Shown here: positions 43,801 through 51,303 of the stretch, one piece after another
Layout: the number at the start of each line of letters is the position of its first letter
Numbering within the stretch: position 1 is the first letter of the stretch
Assembly (NCBI GenBank): GCA_029267335.1
Contig: JAJUJC010000006.1
Span: 1-64,000, forward strand
DNA from: Intestinibacillus massiliensis
GTDB taxonomy: Bacteria > Bacillota > Clostridia > Oscillospirales > Butyricicoccaceae
Direction: 5' to 3'
Length of the DNA stretch: 64,000 nucleotides
Translations under genes and position numbers: made by a program
Notes under the pieces: generated by a model
The model's database searches: none
Told to the model about the DNA's origin: nothing
Seen by the model: only the letters and a program-made list of their open reading frames with translations

Positions 43801-45255
43801 ATGGATCGTTATGATGCGCTGCTGTTCCGCCGCGCCTTTCTGCTGACCGATCTCACATCCCCCGCCTTTTCCGACCCGCTGGCGCAGCACGCGTTCGCGC
43901 GGTTTCACCGGTATGATTTTTTCGACTGGCGGCTCTACGCGGATGACTGCGTGCCCGTCGGGCAGACCATGCGCGCCGATCTCGGCGCGCTGGTCGTCGG
44001 GCTGGCACTCAATCCGTTCGACGGCACGCTCGCGCAGGACGACATCGCGCGCGCGCTTGTATTGCGCCGCGCGGTGTCCGAGCGCGCGTTCCTCGATTAT
44101 CTCGACGAGCTGTCCGGACGCTTTGTGGTCTTTCTGTTTGTGGACGGCACCTTGCAGGTCTACCCCGATGCATGTGCGACGCGCACAGTGTTCTACGACA
44201 CCGACGCGCGTCATGTCCTCGTGTCGTCGCACGCTTCGCTGATCGCGGAGCTTCTGGGCTACCGGCTGTCCGATGAAGCGTGCTATTTCTTCTACAACCC
44301 GCTCTATCAGCGCGCGCCGCTCAAGCGTCTGCCCGGTCTGCTCTCCCCCTATGCCGAGATTCGTCTGCTCACCCCCAACACCAGACTTGACGCGTGCAGC
44401 AAGCGCGTGACCCGCTTTTTCCCGCGCGGCGACAACCCACCCTGTGCGGACTATGACGCGCTCGAAGCGCAGCTTGCCGCACTCATGGCGCGGCAAATGG
44501 CGCTGCTGCACGAACGCACGCCCATGCTGCTCTCCCTGTCCGCAGGGCTTGACACACGCTGCACACTTGCCGCATGCTGCGATCTGATGCAAGAAGTCGG
44601 CTGCTTCACCTACGAAACGCGCAACCCAACCCACGCCGAGGACGCGCACATCGCGTGCGATATCGCGCGTACCTTTGGCTTACAGCACACGCTGTACCGC
44701 TGGCGCAACGAGGACTTTCGTGAAGGGCTGTATGATTTTGAACGTATCCGTCTGCGCAATCTGGGGATGACACGCGGTCTGTCGTGGCTCAACAAGCTGT
44801 ATGCAGACGTATTCCCGCCCGATACGGTACATGTGCGCTCCAACATCGCAGAGGTCGCCAAAGCGGATTTGAACAACCACAAGCGGCTGCCGCTTTGCCC
44901 CGAAACGCTCGCGTATCTGTACACGATGACCCCCATGCAGTACGACGCGCGTGTCATCGGTCAGTTCGCGCAATTTATGGAGCACACGGGCTTCGTGACG
45001 GAAAATCTGTACAATTACGACTTTTACGACCTTTTCGAGTGGGAGATCATCATGTCCCAGTGGCATAGCTGGCTGCTGCTCGAAAGCGACATGGTGCATG
45101 ATACCTTTGTGCCCTTCAACAATCGCCGTCTGCTGTGCCAAATGCTGTCCGTACCGCTTGAGGACCGCGTGCAGGCGCGGCTGTTCTTCGGCATCATCCG
45201 GCGGCTGTGGCCCGAGCTGCTCACCTTCCCCATCAACGGCAAAGCGCACGCTTGA
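43801..45255 (+). CDS. Asparagine synthase-like protein without the glutaminase cysteine
   Basis: 484 aa. Residues about 1-190 resemble the N-terminal Ntn-type domain of AsnB, but the residue after the initiator Met is Asp, not the catalytic Cys2, so ammonia from glutamine is unlikely. The ATP-pyrophosphatase domain has SLSAGLDTRC near 242, a form of SGGxDS, and later YETRNPTHAEDAHIA near 267. Relatives in spore-coat or glycan clusters amidate or link other substrates, and the target is unknown. It follows the Cys-rich gene by 7 bp and a weak GAGG site. Confidence 0.65.
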   Translation: MDRYDALLFRRAFLLTDLTSPAFSDPLAQHAFARFHRYDFFDWRLYADDCVPVGQTMRADLGALVVGLALNPFDGTLAQDDIARALVLRRAVSERAFLDYLDELSGRFVVFLFVDGTLQVYPDACATRTVFYDTDARHVLVSSHASLIAELLGYRLSDEACYFFYNPLYQRAPLKRLPGLLSPYAEIRLLTPNTRLDACSKRVTRFFPRGDNPPCADYDALEAQLAALMARQMALLHERTPMLLSLSAGLDTRCTLAACCDLMQEVGCFTYETRNPTHAEDAHIACDIARTFGLQHTLYRWRNEDFREGLYDFERIRLRNLGMTRGLSWLNKLYADVFPPDTVHVRSNIAEVAKADLNNHKRLPLCPETLAYLYTMTPMQYDARVIGQFAQFMEHTGFVTENLYNYDFYDLFEWEIIMSQWHSWLLLESDMVHDTFVPFNNRRLLCQMLSVPLEDRVQARLFFGIIRRLWPELLTFPINGKAHA

Positions 45256-45340
45256 CCTCTACGCAGCGTAGGTTGCCTTTTGCCCCGCGATACGGTATGC
45301 TGTTTTCACAAAGAAAACACCGAAAAGGAAGGAATCCCGT

Positions 45341-45925
45341 ATGACAAACTATGTAACCGGCAGCACTATCAAGGCGCTGCGCGAGGGCAAGGGCTTCACA
45401 CAAAAGCAGCTTGCCGAGCAGCTTGCGGTCAGCGACAAGACCGTGTCCAAATGGGAGACACAAAAGGGTCTGCCCGACATCACGCTGATCGAGCCGCTTG
45501 CGCAGGCGCTCGGCGTGTCCGTCGCGGAGCTGCTCTCGGGCGACTGCCGTATCAACCGCAACCGCTCCGCCAACCTGATGCGCGGCCATTTCTATGTCTG
45601 TCCCATCTGCGGCAACGCGATCTATGCCACCGGCGAGGGCGCGTTCAGCTGCTGCGGCGTGACGCTGCCGCCGCTCGAGACCGAAGAGGCGGACGCCGCC
45701 CACACGCTGCACGTCGAGCAGATCGAGCATGAATACTATCTTTCGATGGAGCACCCGATGAGCAAAACGCACTATATTTCCTTCTTCGCCTATGTCACCG
45801 GCGGCAGGATGCAGCTGCTCAAGCTCTACCCCGAGCAGAACCCCGAGGGACGCTTCCCGGTGTCTGGTCACGGCATGCTTTATGCCTACTGTAACCGCCA
45901 CGGGTTTCTGGGTGTGCGAATCTAA
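45341..45925 (+). CDS. XRE regulator fused to desulfoferrodoxin-like superoxide reductase
   Basis: 194 aa, three modules. Residues 5-65 are an XRE/Cro helix-turn-helix (TIKALREGKGFTQKQLAEQL). Residues 84-112 are a desulforedoxin domain with Cys87, Cys90, Cys104 and Cys105, the CxxC...CC iron site. Residues about 120-194 are a superoxide reductase domain: His138 (EHPM), His144 (THY), Cys184 and His187 (YCNRHG) plus His124 or His130 as the remaining ligand. This is the HTH-Dx-SOR architecture. It is either a redox-sensing repressor or a bifunctional enzyme. The Lys next to the first His in classic enzymes is absent. Confidence 0.8.
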   Translation: MTNYVTGSTIKALREGKGFTQKQLAEQLAVSDKTVSKWETQKGLPDITLIEPLAQALGVSVAELLSGDCRINRNRSANLMRGHFYVCPICGNAIYATGEGAFSCCGVTLPPLETEEADAAHTLHVEQIEHEYYLSMEHPMSKTHYISFFAYVTGGRMQLLKLYPEQNPEGRFPVSGHGMLYAYCNRHGFLGVRI

Positions 45926-45971
45926 TCGTATTTTTTGTGCAAGATTTGCTGCACCATTTCAAAGAATGTGA

Positions 45972-46000
45972 TTGACTTTCCTGCTCTGCCGTGCTAGGAT
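45972..46000 (+). promoter_or_regulatory. Promoter of the CxxC-protein gene
   Basis: TTGACT, 17 bp, TAGGAT, 44 bp before the ATG. Confidence 0.6.
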
Positions 46001-46044
46001 TGAAGTACACCGTAACGGTGCAACTATTATTCAAAGAGGTATTT

Positions 46045-46320
46045 ATGTACAACGACAAGATCATCGTCTGCAAGGATTGCGGGCAGGAATTCACCTTTAC
46101 CGCGCGTGAGCAGGAATTCTTCGCGGAAAAAGGCTTCACCAACGAACCGCAGCGCTGCAAGTCCTGCCGCGACGCTCGCAAGCAGAACTCTCGTGGCAAT
46201 GGCGGCGGACGCCAGATGTTCGAGGCAGTCTGCGCTTCCTGTGGCAAGACCTGCCGCGTTCCGTTCGAGCCGCGCAACGACCGTCCGGTTTACTGCAGCG
46301 ATTGTTTCAGCAAGAGATAA
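46045..46320 (+). CDS. Small protein with two CxxC zinc knuckles
   Basis: 91 aa. N-terminal CKDCGQEFTF near residue 9 with CKSC near 38 makes one zinc ribbon (zf-trcl type); C-terminal CASCGKTCRVPFEP near 63 with CSDC near 84 makes a second, of the kind with VPFxP before RPVYC. Such proteins are common in Firmicutes and have no assigned role, though nucleic-acid binding is often proposed. The start is the ATG at 46045 after AAAGAGG. Confidence 0.75.
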   Translation: MYNDKIIVCKDCGQEFTFTAREQEFFAEKGFTNEPQRCKSCRDARKQNSRGNGGGRQMFEAVCASCGKTCRVPFEPRNDRPVYCSDCFSKR

Positions 46321-46333
46321 ACTGTTTTGAATG

Positions 46334-46369
46334 GCAAAAGGCATTCCCCTTTCGGATATGCCTTTTTTC
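46334..46369 (+). terminator. Terminator of the CxxC-protein gene
   Basis: AAAGGCAT/ATGCCTTT stem and TTTTTT. Confidence 0.7.
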
Positions 46370-46377
46370 ATGCTCAA

Positions 46378-46413
46378 AAAGCCCCGTGAACATCGGTTCA
46401 CGGGGCTTTTTGC
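46378..46413 (-). terminator. Terminator of the MprF-like gene
   Basis: AAAGCCCCGTGAAC/GTTCACGGGGCTTT stem with an ATCG-type loop and T run on both strands. Confidence 0.8.
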
Positions 46414-46418
46414 CGCGC

Positions 46419-48128
46419 TCATTCACGGGCATCCGCGCCGCGTCGCGCCTTGAGATACGCCTTGGCAAAATCCTTGACCCCCTCCTGATTCTGGATGCGC
46501 ACGACCGCATAGAATACCTCAGGCGCAGGCAGCTTCGGCAGCCATGCGTAGTAGCCCGGCAGCCATTCGGTCGGACTGTAATTTTCCTTCGCGCGATAGA
46601 GATTTTTAAAGCCGTAGCAGCTATTGAGATGCTCATACACAAATTGCAGCAGCTTTTCGATACCGTTTGCACGTTCGCCCTCGCGCACAATATTCGCCAG
46701 CGGCGCAATGCCCAGACTCACCGTGCGCACGCCCTCCTGTTTAAACACATGAAAGGCTTCATACATGATTTTCTCCGTGATGCCGCCCGGCGCATCGTGC
46801 GAGCGCCGCGTGATGTCCGCCATGTAGCCCGCGCCGCCGTCAAAGGGGGAATACACATTATAGCCGTAGAGATGCCCCTGTGCATCGCATGCATAAAAAT
46901 ACCGTCTGTCAAGCGGGCGTTCCAGACCGAGCGTCCCCATCGTAAAGGTGAGCAGACCGCTTTTCTTTTCGGACAGCCACTCCTGCGTGATGCGCTCCAT
47001 CGCCGCTTCGATGCCGGGGTCGCGCGCCTCATTCGGCTTATATTCCCGCACGATCAGACCCGCTTTGGTGGCATGGTTGATATTCATACGCATTTTCGCG
47101 CCTTTTTTGCCCGCAATATCATAGTTCTGCACATCAAACCGTGCTTCTTCTCCGCATTTCACCGTGCCGAAGCCCTGTTTGCGGTATTCATCCACAAATT
47201 GTCCTGTAATACCGAGAAACACAACCTTATGATTGCTCTTCTGACAAAAATCCTTCCACTCCGCGAGCACGGCGGAAAAATCCTCGGGCGCGCAGATCGG
47301 GTCGCCGTTGACGATGACCGTGCTGCCCACCACGCCGTAAGGAATGACGCCCTCTGCACATTTGCTGAAATAAAGCAGCTTATCATCTTCCAGTGTTAAG
47401 TATGAGGATGCATTTTGTCCATACCGGAGTACGATCTCCCGCGCACGCTGCATCGCATGCTCTGTCCAAAAAAAGTGCTCGATCCACGGACGGAACGAAT
47501 ACAGTAGCGCGAGCACGATGCACACCCATGTGAACCCGAACATAAAATTTTCAAACCGTACATTCGGGAATCCCACAGCATTGCGATTGGTCGTCCCGAG
47601 CAGGATATTGCATGCTTCTTTCATGCTCTCCCATAGCAGCACGCGGTCAGGTGCCGCGGCAAGCTGCGTTTTGAGCACATGATAACCGATGCCCGCATTG
47701 AGCACGATCGCCGCGACGGCAGGGATGAGCAGCGCGATGCCGCGCTTGACCGAACTTTTTTCCGACGGACAACAGAAATCCCCATGCAGCACGAGCAAAA
47801 CACACAGGCAGATTGCTTCAAGCGCCGCAATCACCGAAAACATGGTCAGGTGCGGCGGCAGCAGATGCCGGATCAGATTGAGCAGCAGCAGGACAACGGT
47901 CACACGCCACGCCATACGTTTGCGCTGATATAAATGGTACAAGGCGATGAGCAGTACGACCGCAAAAACGCGCGAAGTCATCGCTTTCATTGTCAGCAGA
48001 TGCATTAAAAAGCCAGACAACCGCGCGCCGGGAAAGAAACTCGCGGCGAGGGTGAGCAGCGCGAGCACGCCCAACAGACCAATCAGAATATTTTCCGTCA
48101 CGATCCGACGACGGTAGATTCGCTCCAT
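46419..48128 (-). CDS. MprF-like phosphatidylglycerol lysyltransferase C-terminal protein (DUF2156)
   Basis: 569 aa. Residues about 10-215 hold several membrane segments. The C-terminal half is a double GNAT domain of the MprF/LPG-synthase type: LLYFSKCAEGVIPYGVVGS near 260, GDPICAPEDFSAVL near 283, LTFTMGTLGLERPLDRR near 403 and NINHATKAGL near 358. MprF transfers lysine or alanine from tRNA to phosphatidylglycerol and lowers surface negative charge. The flippase half of full MprF is shorter here, so the product is a shortened relative. Terminators flank it. Confidence 0.75.
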   Translation of the reverse strand: MERIYRRRIVTENILIGLLGVLALLTLAASFFPGARLSGFLMHLLTMKAMTSRVFAVVLLIALYHLYQRKRMAWRVTVVLLLLNLIRHLLPPHLTMFSVIAALEAICLCVLLVLHGDFCCPSEKSSVKRGIALLIPAVAAIVLNAGIGYHVLKTQLAAAPDRVLLWESMKEACNILLGTTNRNAVGFPNVRFENFMFGFTWVCIVLALLYSFRPWIEHFFWTEHAMQRAREIVLRYGQNASSYLTLEDDKLLYFSKCAEGVIPYGVVGSTVIVNGDPICAPEDFSAVLAEWKDFCQKSNHKVVFLGITGQFVDEYRKQGFGTVKCGEEARFDVQNYDIAGKKGAKMRMNINHATKAGLIVREYKPNEARDPGIEAAMERITQEWLSEKKSGLLTFTMGTLGLERPLDRRYFYACDAQGHLYGYNVYSPFDGGAGYMADITRRSHDAPGGITEKIMYEAFHVFKQEGVRTVSLGIAPLANIVREGERANGIEKLLQFVYEHLNSCYGFKNLYRAKENYSPTEWLPGYYAWLPKLPAPEVFYAVVRIQNQEGVKDFAKAYLKARRGADARE

Positions 48129-48228
48129 TCCGGATGCTCCTTTTCTTGCTAAACTCCCCGTTCACAGGTGAATCTATCATACCACAACCGCACGCGATGT
48201 GCCACTCTTTGATGCCGCTGTGGGCAAC

Positions 48229-48272
48229 ACAAAAACACAGGGGCTTCGGCAAAAGTACCAAAACCCCTGTGT
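48229..48272 (-). terminator. Terminator of the rubrerythrin gene
   Basis: AAACACAGGGG/CCCCTGTGTTT stem with T-rich DNA on the minus strand side. Confidence 0.75.
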
Positions 48273-48316
48273 TTATTTCGGATCGTAATGCTACTGCAAT
48301 GCAGTCTTTCGGTCGA

Positions 48317-48865
48317 TTAACCGAAGTAGCGCTTCAGCAGGCCCTCAAAGCCGCAGCCGTGACGGGCTTCGTCCTTCGCCATCTCATGAACGGTGTCATG
48401 GATCGCGTCAAGATTCAGCTTCTTTGCGAGGGTAGCGAGTTCCTTCTTGCCTGCGGTGGCGCCGTTCTCGGCTGCAACACGCATCTCAAGGTTCTTCTTG
48501 GTAGAGGAGGTTACGACCTCACCCAGCAGCTCCGCAAACTTGGCAGCGTGCTCTGCCTCTTCGTAAGCAGCCTGCTGATAGAATGCGCCGATTTCCGGAT
48601 AGCCTTCACGGATTGCCTGACGGCTCATTGCCAGATACATGCCGACTTCGGTGCACTCGCCTTCGAAGTTCGCGCGCAGACCCTTGATGACTTCTTCGTC
48701 GCAGCCCTGTGCAACGCCTACACGGTGCTCGTCAGCCCAAACCAGACCTGCATCGGCAGCCTGCTCCTGGAACTTAGATGCGGGAGCGTGGCAGATCGGA
48801 CACTCAGCCGGAGCTGCGTCGCCCTCGTGAACATAACCGCAAATGGTGCAAACAAACTTCTTCAT
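48317..48865 (-). CDS. Reverse rubrerythrin
   Basis: 182 aa, rubredoxin domain first ([20 protein letters not shown] near 5-24) and four-helix di-iron domain after, the reverse of classic rubrerythrin. Iron ligands are in [18 protein letters not shown] and [15 protein letters not shown], then [12 protein letters not shown] near the end. Such proteins reduce hydrogen peroxide or oxygen in clostridia. An Rrf2 regulator lies 52 bp upstream on the same strand. Confidence 0.92.
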   Translation of the reverse strand: MKKFVCTICGYVHEGDAAPAECPICHAPASKFQEQAADAGLVWADEHRVGVAQGCDEEVIKGLRANFEGECTEVGMYLAMSRQAIREGYPEIGAFYQQAAYEEAEHAAKFAELLGEVVTSSTKKNLEMRVAAENGATAGKKELATLAKKLNLDAIHDTVHEMAKDEARHGCGFEGLLKRYFG

Positions 48866-48917
48866 GATAATTTCCTCCTACATATTTTGTGATATAATAA
48901 TGAGATAAAACAAAGGA

Positions 48918-49316
48918 TTAGGTGAACCGGTCCATAGTCGCGGCATACAGCTCCTTGCGCAGCATTGCATTGACCGAACCGAACACCTTTTGGAAGCCAC
49001 ATTCGCTCTTGTGCGCGACGCGCGTGCAATCAAATTCATTGCTCAAGCAATGATTGATCGCGATCGGACCGTCGATCGACTCGATGATCTCGCCCAGACT
49101 GATGGTATCCGGTGTACGATTTAAAATATAACCGCCGCTGACACCTTTAAAGGACTGAATGAGATCCGCCTGAATAAGCTTCCGCAGAATCTTGAGTGCG
49201 AAACGCTGCGTGACGCCGGTCTGCTCGGAAATTTCCTTCGCGCTGAGCCTGTGCCCCGCGGATGCCAGACAGTACACCACGCGAATCGCATAGTCGGCTT
49301 CGTGTGTAATTCTCAT
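48918..49316 (-). CDS. Rrf2 family regulator with a three-cysteine cluster
   Basis: 132 aa. Winged helix near 1-60 (ITHEADYAIRVVYCLAS, then TGVTQRFALKILRKL and GVSGGYILNR) and the cluster NHCLSNEFDC...SEC (C-x6-C-x8-C, near residues 93-109), like the iron-sulfur site of IscR/NsrR members. It is likely an oxygen, iron or NO sensor and may control the downstream rubrerythrin. It has its own strong promoter. Confidence 0.88.
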   Translation of the reverse strand: MRITHEADYAIRVVYCLASAGHRLSAKEISEQTGVTQRFALKILRKLIQADLIQSFKGVSGGYILNRTPDTISLGEIIESIDGPIAINHCLSNEFDCTRVAHKSECGFQKVFGSVNAMLRKELYAATMDRFT

Positions 49317-49347
49317 CTGACCGCCTCCAACTCTTGATTACGGATTT

Positions 49348-49376
49348 AGTATACATTCCTATTCCTGATTTGTCAA
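49348..49376 (-). promoter_or_regulatory. Promoter of the Rrf2 gene
   Basis: Minus strand TTGACA, 17 bp, TATACT, 32 bp before the start codon. Confidence 0.75.
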
Positions 49377-49489
49377 GGGCTTTTTCAAATAAAATATACT
49401 TTTTTACTCCATTTTTATCTCTTACATTATATAAGAAAAAGCGCATTTTTCACACCTTGAAAAAATGTCGAAAAAATTTCATATTTATG

Positions 49490-49518
49490 TTGACAAACTA
49501 CCGGAGGTTCGATATAAT
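49490..49518 (+). promoter_or_regulatory. Promoter of the tRNA-Leu cluster
   Basis: TTGACA, 17 bp, TATAAT, 42 bp before the first tRNA. Confidence 0.8.
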
Positions 49519-49559
49519 ACATATTGTCGCTGACAGTGAGCGACCGAAAAGGTGAATAT

Positions 49560-49644
49560 GCGAGTGTGCTGGAACTGGTAGACAGGCACGTTTGAGGGGC
49601 GTGTGTCGCACGACGTACGGGTTCAAGTCCCGTCACTCGCACCA
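49560..49644 (+). tRNA. tRNA-Leu(GAG)
   Basis: Acceptor GCGAGTG/CACTCGC with encoded CCA. The anticodon stem CACGT/GCGTG has loop TTGAGGG, so the anticodon is GAG. A long variable arm (class II) is present. It is first of three leucine tRNAs. Confidence 0.92.
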
Positions 49645-49668
49645 TTTTCTTTTTTGACAATCGGATAT

Positions 49669-49754
49669 GCAGATGTGGCGGAATGGCAGACGCGCTAGCT
49701 TCAGGTGCTAGTGTTCGCAAGGACGTGGGGGTTCAAGTCCCCCCATCTGCACCA
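49669..49754 (+). tRNA. tRNA-Leu(CAG), plus-strand copy
   Basis: Acceptor GCAGATG/CATCTGC with encoded CCA; anticodon loop TTCAGGT reads CAG. An identical copy lies inverted at 50896-50981. Confidence 0.95.
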
Positions 49755-49788
49755 AAATAAAAGATACTCAAGAGAGTATCTTTTATTT
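49755..49788 (+). terminator. A/T-rich hairpin between two tRNA genes
   Basis: AAATAAAAGATACTC/GAGTATCTTTTATTT, a perfect 15-bp stem with an AAGA loop. It looks like a terminator or processing site between the second and third tRNA. Confidence 0.6.
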
Positions 49789-49794
49789 CTATCT

Positions 49795-49881
49795 GCCGGT
49801 GTGATGGAATTGGTAGACGTAGTGGACTCAAAATCCACCGCTGGCGACAGCGTACCGGTTCGAGTCCGGTCACCGGCACCA
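49795..49881 (+). tRNA. tRNA-Leu(CAA)
   Basis: Acceptor GCCGGTG/CACCGGC with CCA; anticodon stem GTGGA/TCCAC, loop CTCAAAA, anticodon CAA. The long variable arm marks class II. Confidence 0.93.
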
Positions 49882-49889
49882 TAGCGTTC

Positions 49890-49928
49890 AAGCTGTGCAA
49901 TCAAAGTTCTGATTGCACAGCTTTTTGT
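49890..49928 (+). terminator. Terminator of the tRNA-Leu cluster
   Basis: AAGCTGTGCAATCA/TGATTGCACAGCTT stem with loop AAGTTC and a TTTTTG run. Confidence 0.85.
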
Positions 49929-50233
49929 TTTCTGTGGGATCGTGTTTCGCATTGTATGCTCCGGTTTGCATATGCTCATACGCATCGCACGGTTGTTTTT
50001 TATCCCCTTTTTCGTGTTGTGCAAAGGAATCTTGATACTTTTCGCAGAACTAGCAGAACTATGCGTATCATAAATAAATTGCAGGTAAGACAGGCGAATA
50101 GAAATGGAGCCCACGGCCGAAAAAACCGGAGTATCTCCAGTCCGTCATACCGAGCAACGCCGCAATGTGCTGTTTCAAAGACAACGCCTTTGAGACGCTG
50201 TATCTTTCTCCGTAGCTCTACCGTTTACACGGC

Positions 50234-50638
50234 ATGAAGCAGGAGGAATATACCAGACAAACCGAACACGACACCGCCAAAATCGTACTGCCGAAGGATC
50301 TGGCCGGCTTACTGCACGCGATCCGCGAACCACAACCCGACAAGTATGACATCATGATCCGGCAGGGCATTTTCAGTTATGTCGAACCCCCCTTATCGAT
50401 CGACGTTGTTTTCTGCGGCTTTATCGGCGTGGACAATCCCCATATCAATCAGGATGCACGCTGCGCAGACCTGTTGTTTTCCCTTTCGTATTCCGTGTCG
50501 AACGCGCCCGCGCAGCGAACAGCGCATCCTGGATGCGCAGCGCCGATATGAACTCGCAGTCGACGGCGCGGGATTGTCCATTCGGGAATATGACATTCGT
50601 ACGCACACGATCCACGCTGGCGAATCTGTATCTGGCTG
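50234..50638 (+). pseudogene. Frameshifted PAS-domain protein remnant
   Basis: Two frames read as one protein. Frame A starts MKQEEYTRQTEHDTAKIVLP and runs to about 50500 through an uncharacterised region (YDIMIRQGIFSYVEPP). Frame B then reads SEQRILDAQRRYELAVDG and AGLSIREYDIRTHTIHAGES, which looks like a PAS-domain start, before a stop at 50638. A shift near 50490-50515 joins them, and the end is truncated. It is likely the dead remnant of a sensory protein. Nothing else in 49929-50788 looks like a working gene. Confidence 0.45.
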
Positions 50639-50788
50639 AAAAGCGTAGCTTATTAGTCTGATTCGGTGCACCTGGATACTGAAAAAACTAGGGTATGCTC
50701 TGCGTTTCATCTGTAACTGCAAGTAGTTTCATTATATTTTTTGTGTTATACGGCGTTGTCCCAGGAAACAGAAAATCACTGAAATGAC

Positions 50789-50830
50789 CTCCTGAAAATT
50801 GAGCTTGATTTTGACGGACTTTTCAGGAGT
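50789..50830. repeat. Inverted repeat, 10 bp perfect
   Basis: CTCCTGAAAA at 50789 and TTTTCAGGAG at 50821 around a 22-base loop, between the PAS remnant and the minus-strand tRNA-Leu. It is either a terminator-like hairpin or the scar of an element end; the T run is weak. Confidence 0.4.
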
Positions 50831-50851
50831 AAAAACCCCCGGAAAAGCCTG

Positions 50852-50881
50852 ATGCCCTGCGGTTTTCACCGCAGGGCATCT
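50852..50881. terminator. Terminator-like hairpin after the minus-strand tRNAs
   Basis: GATGCCCTGCGG/CCGCAGGGCATC, a perfect 12-bp stem with loop TTTTCA. It lies 14 bp beyond the end of the minus-strand tRNA-Leu. Confidence 0.7.
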
Positions 50882-50895
50882 TTAGACTTTAATTT

Positions 50896-50981
50896 TGGTG
50901 CAGATGGGGGGACTTGAACCCCCACGTCCTTGCGAACACTAGCACCTGAAGCTAGCGCGTCTGCCATTCCGCCACATCTGC
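50896..50981 (-). tRNA. tRNA-Leu(CAG), minus-strand copy
   Basis: It is identical over 86 bases to the plus-strand gene at 49669-49754, with the same CAG anticodon and encoded CCA. The two are inverted and about 1.1 kb apart. Confidence 0.95.
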
Positions 50982-51064
50982 ATCTATAAAAAAGATTGGT
51001 CATGCACACAAACAAACCTTTTTGCAAAGGAATACTGGACCCAAAATTGAGCCCAGTATAAAAC

Positions 51065-51140
51065 TGGTGGACCTGGAGGGATTCGAACCCTTGACCTCTG
51101 CGTTGCGAACGCAGCGCTCTCCCAGCTGAGCTACAGGCCC
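51065..51140 (-). tRNA. tRNA-Ala(CGC)
   Basis: 76 bases with encoded CCA. Anticodon stem CTGCG/CGCAG, loop TTCGCAA, so CGC. The acceptor GGGCCTG pairs with CAGGTCC, giving the G3:U70 identity pair of alanine tRNAs. Confidence 0.95.
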
Positions 51141-51204
51141 ATATTACGTACTTTTCTGTACTTTTACGCCGGTCACAATGTTTGGAATCTTTTGCATCGT
51201 GCCC

Positions 51205-51233
51205 TTGACAAGTACTTATTATACAGGTAAACT
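51205..51233 (+). promoter_or_regulatory. Promoter of glyS
   Basis: TTGACA, 17 bp, TAAACT, 70 bp before the start codon. No T-box stem or specifier loop was recognised in this short leader. Confidence 0.6.
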
Positions 51234-51303
51234 ATTAACATGTCAAGCGCAAATTATAAAAAATGTGTGTGTCAGCCAGACACGCCAAAAGGAGACTGAA
51301 AAC

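Noticed and set aside
50982-51064. Inverted repeat TACTGG/CCAGTA between the minus-strand tRNAs as a terminator
   Set aside because: Only 6-7 bp with a long loop and no T run; probably just processing structure.
49560-51140. Integrated mobile element at the tRNA genes
   Set aside because: No integrase, transposase or attachment-site repeats were found; only the identical tRNA copies and a decayed gene support past movement.
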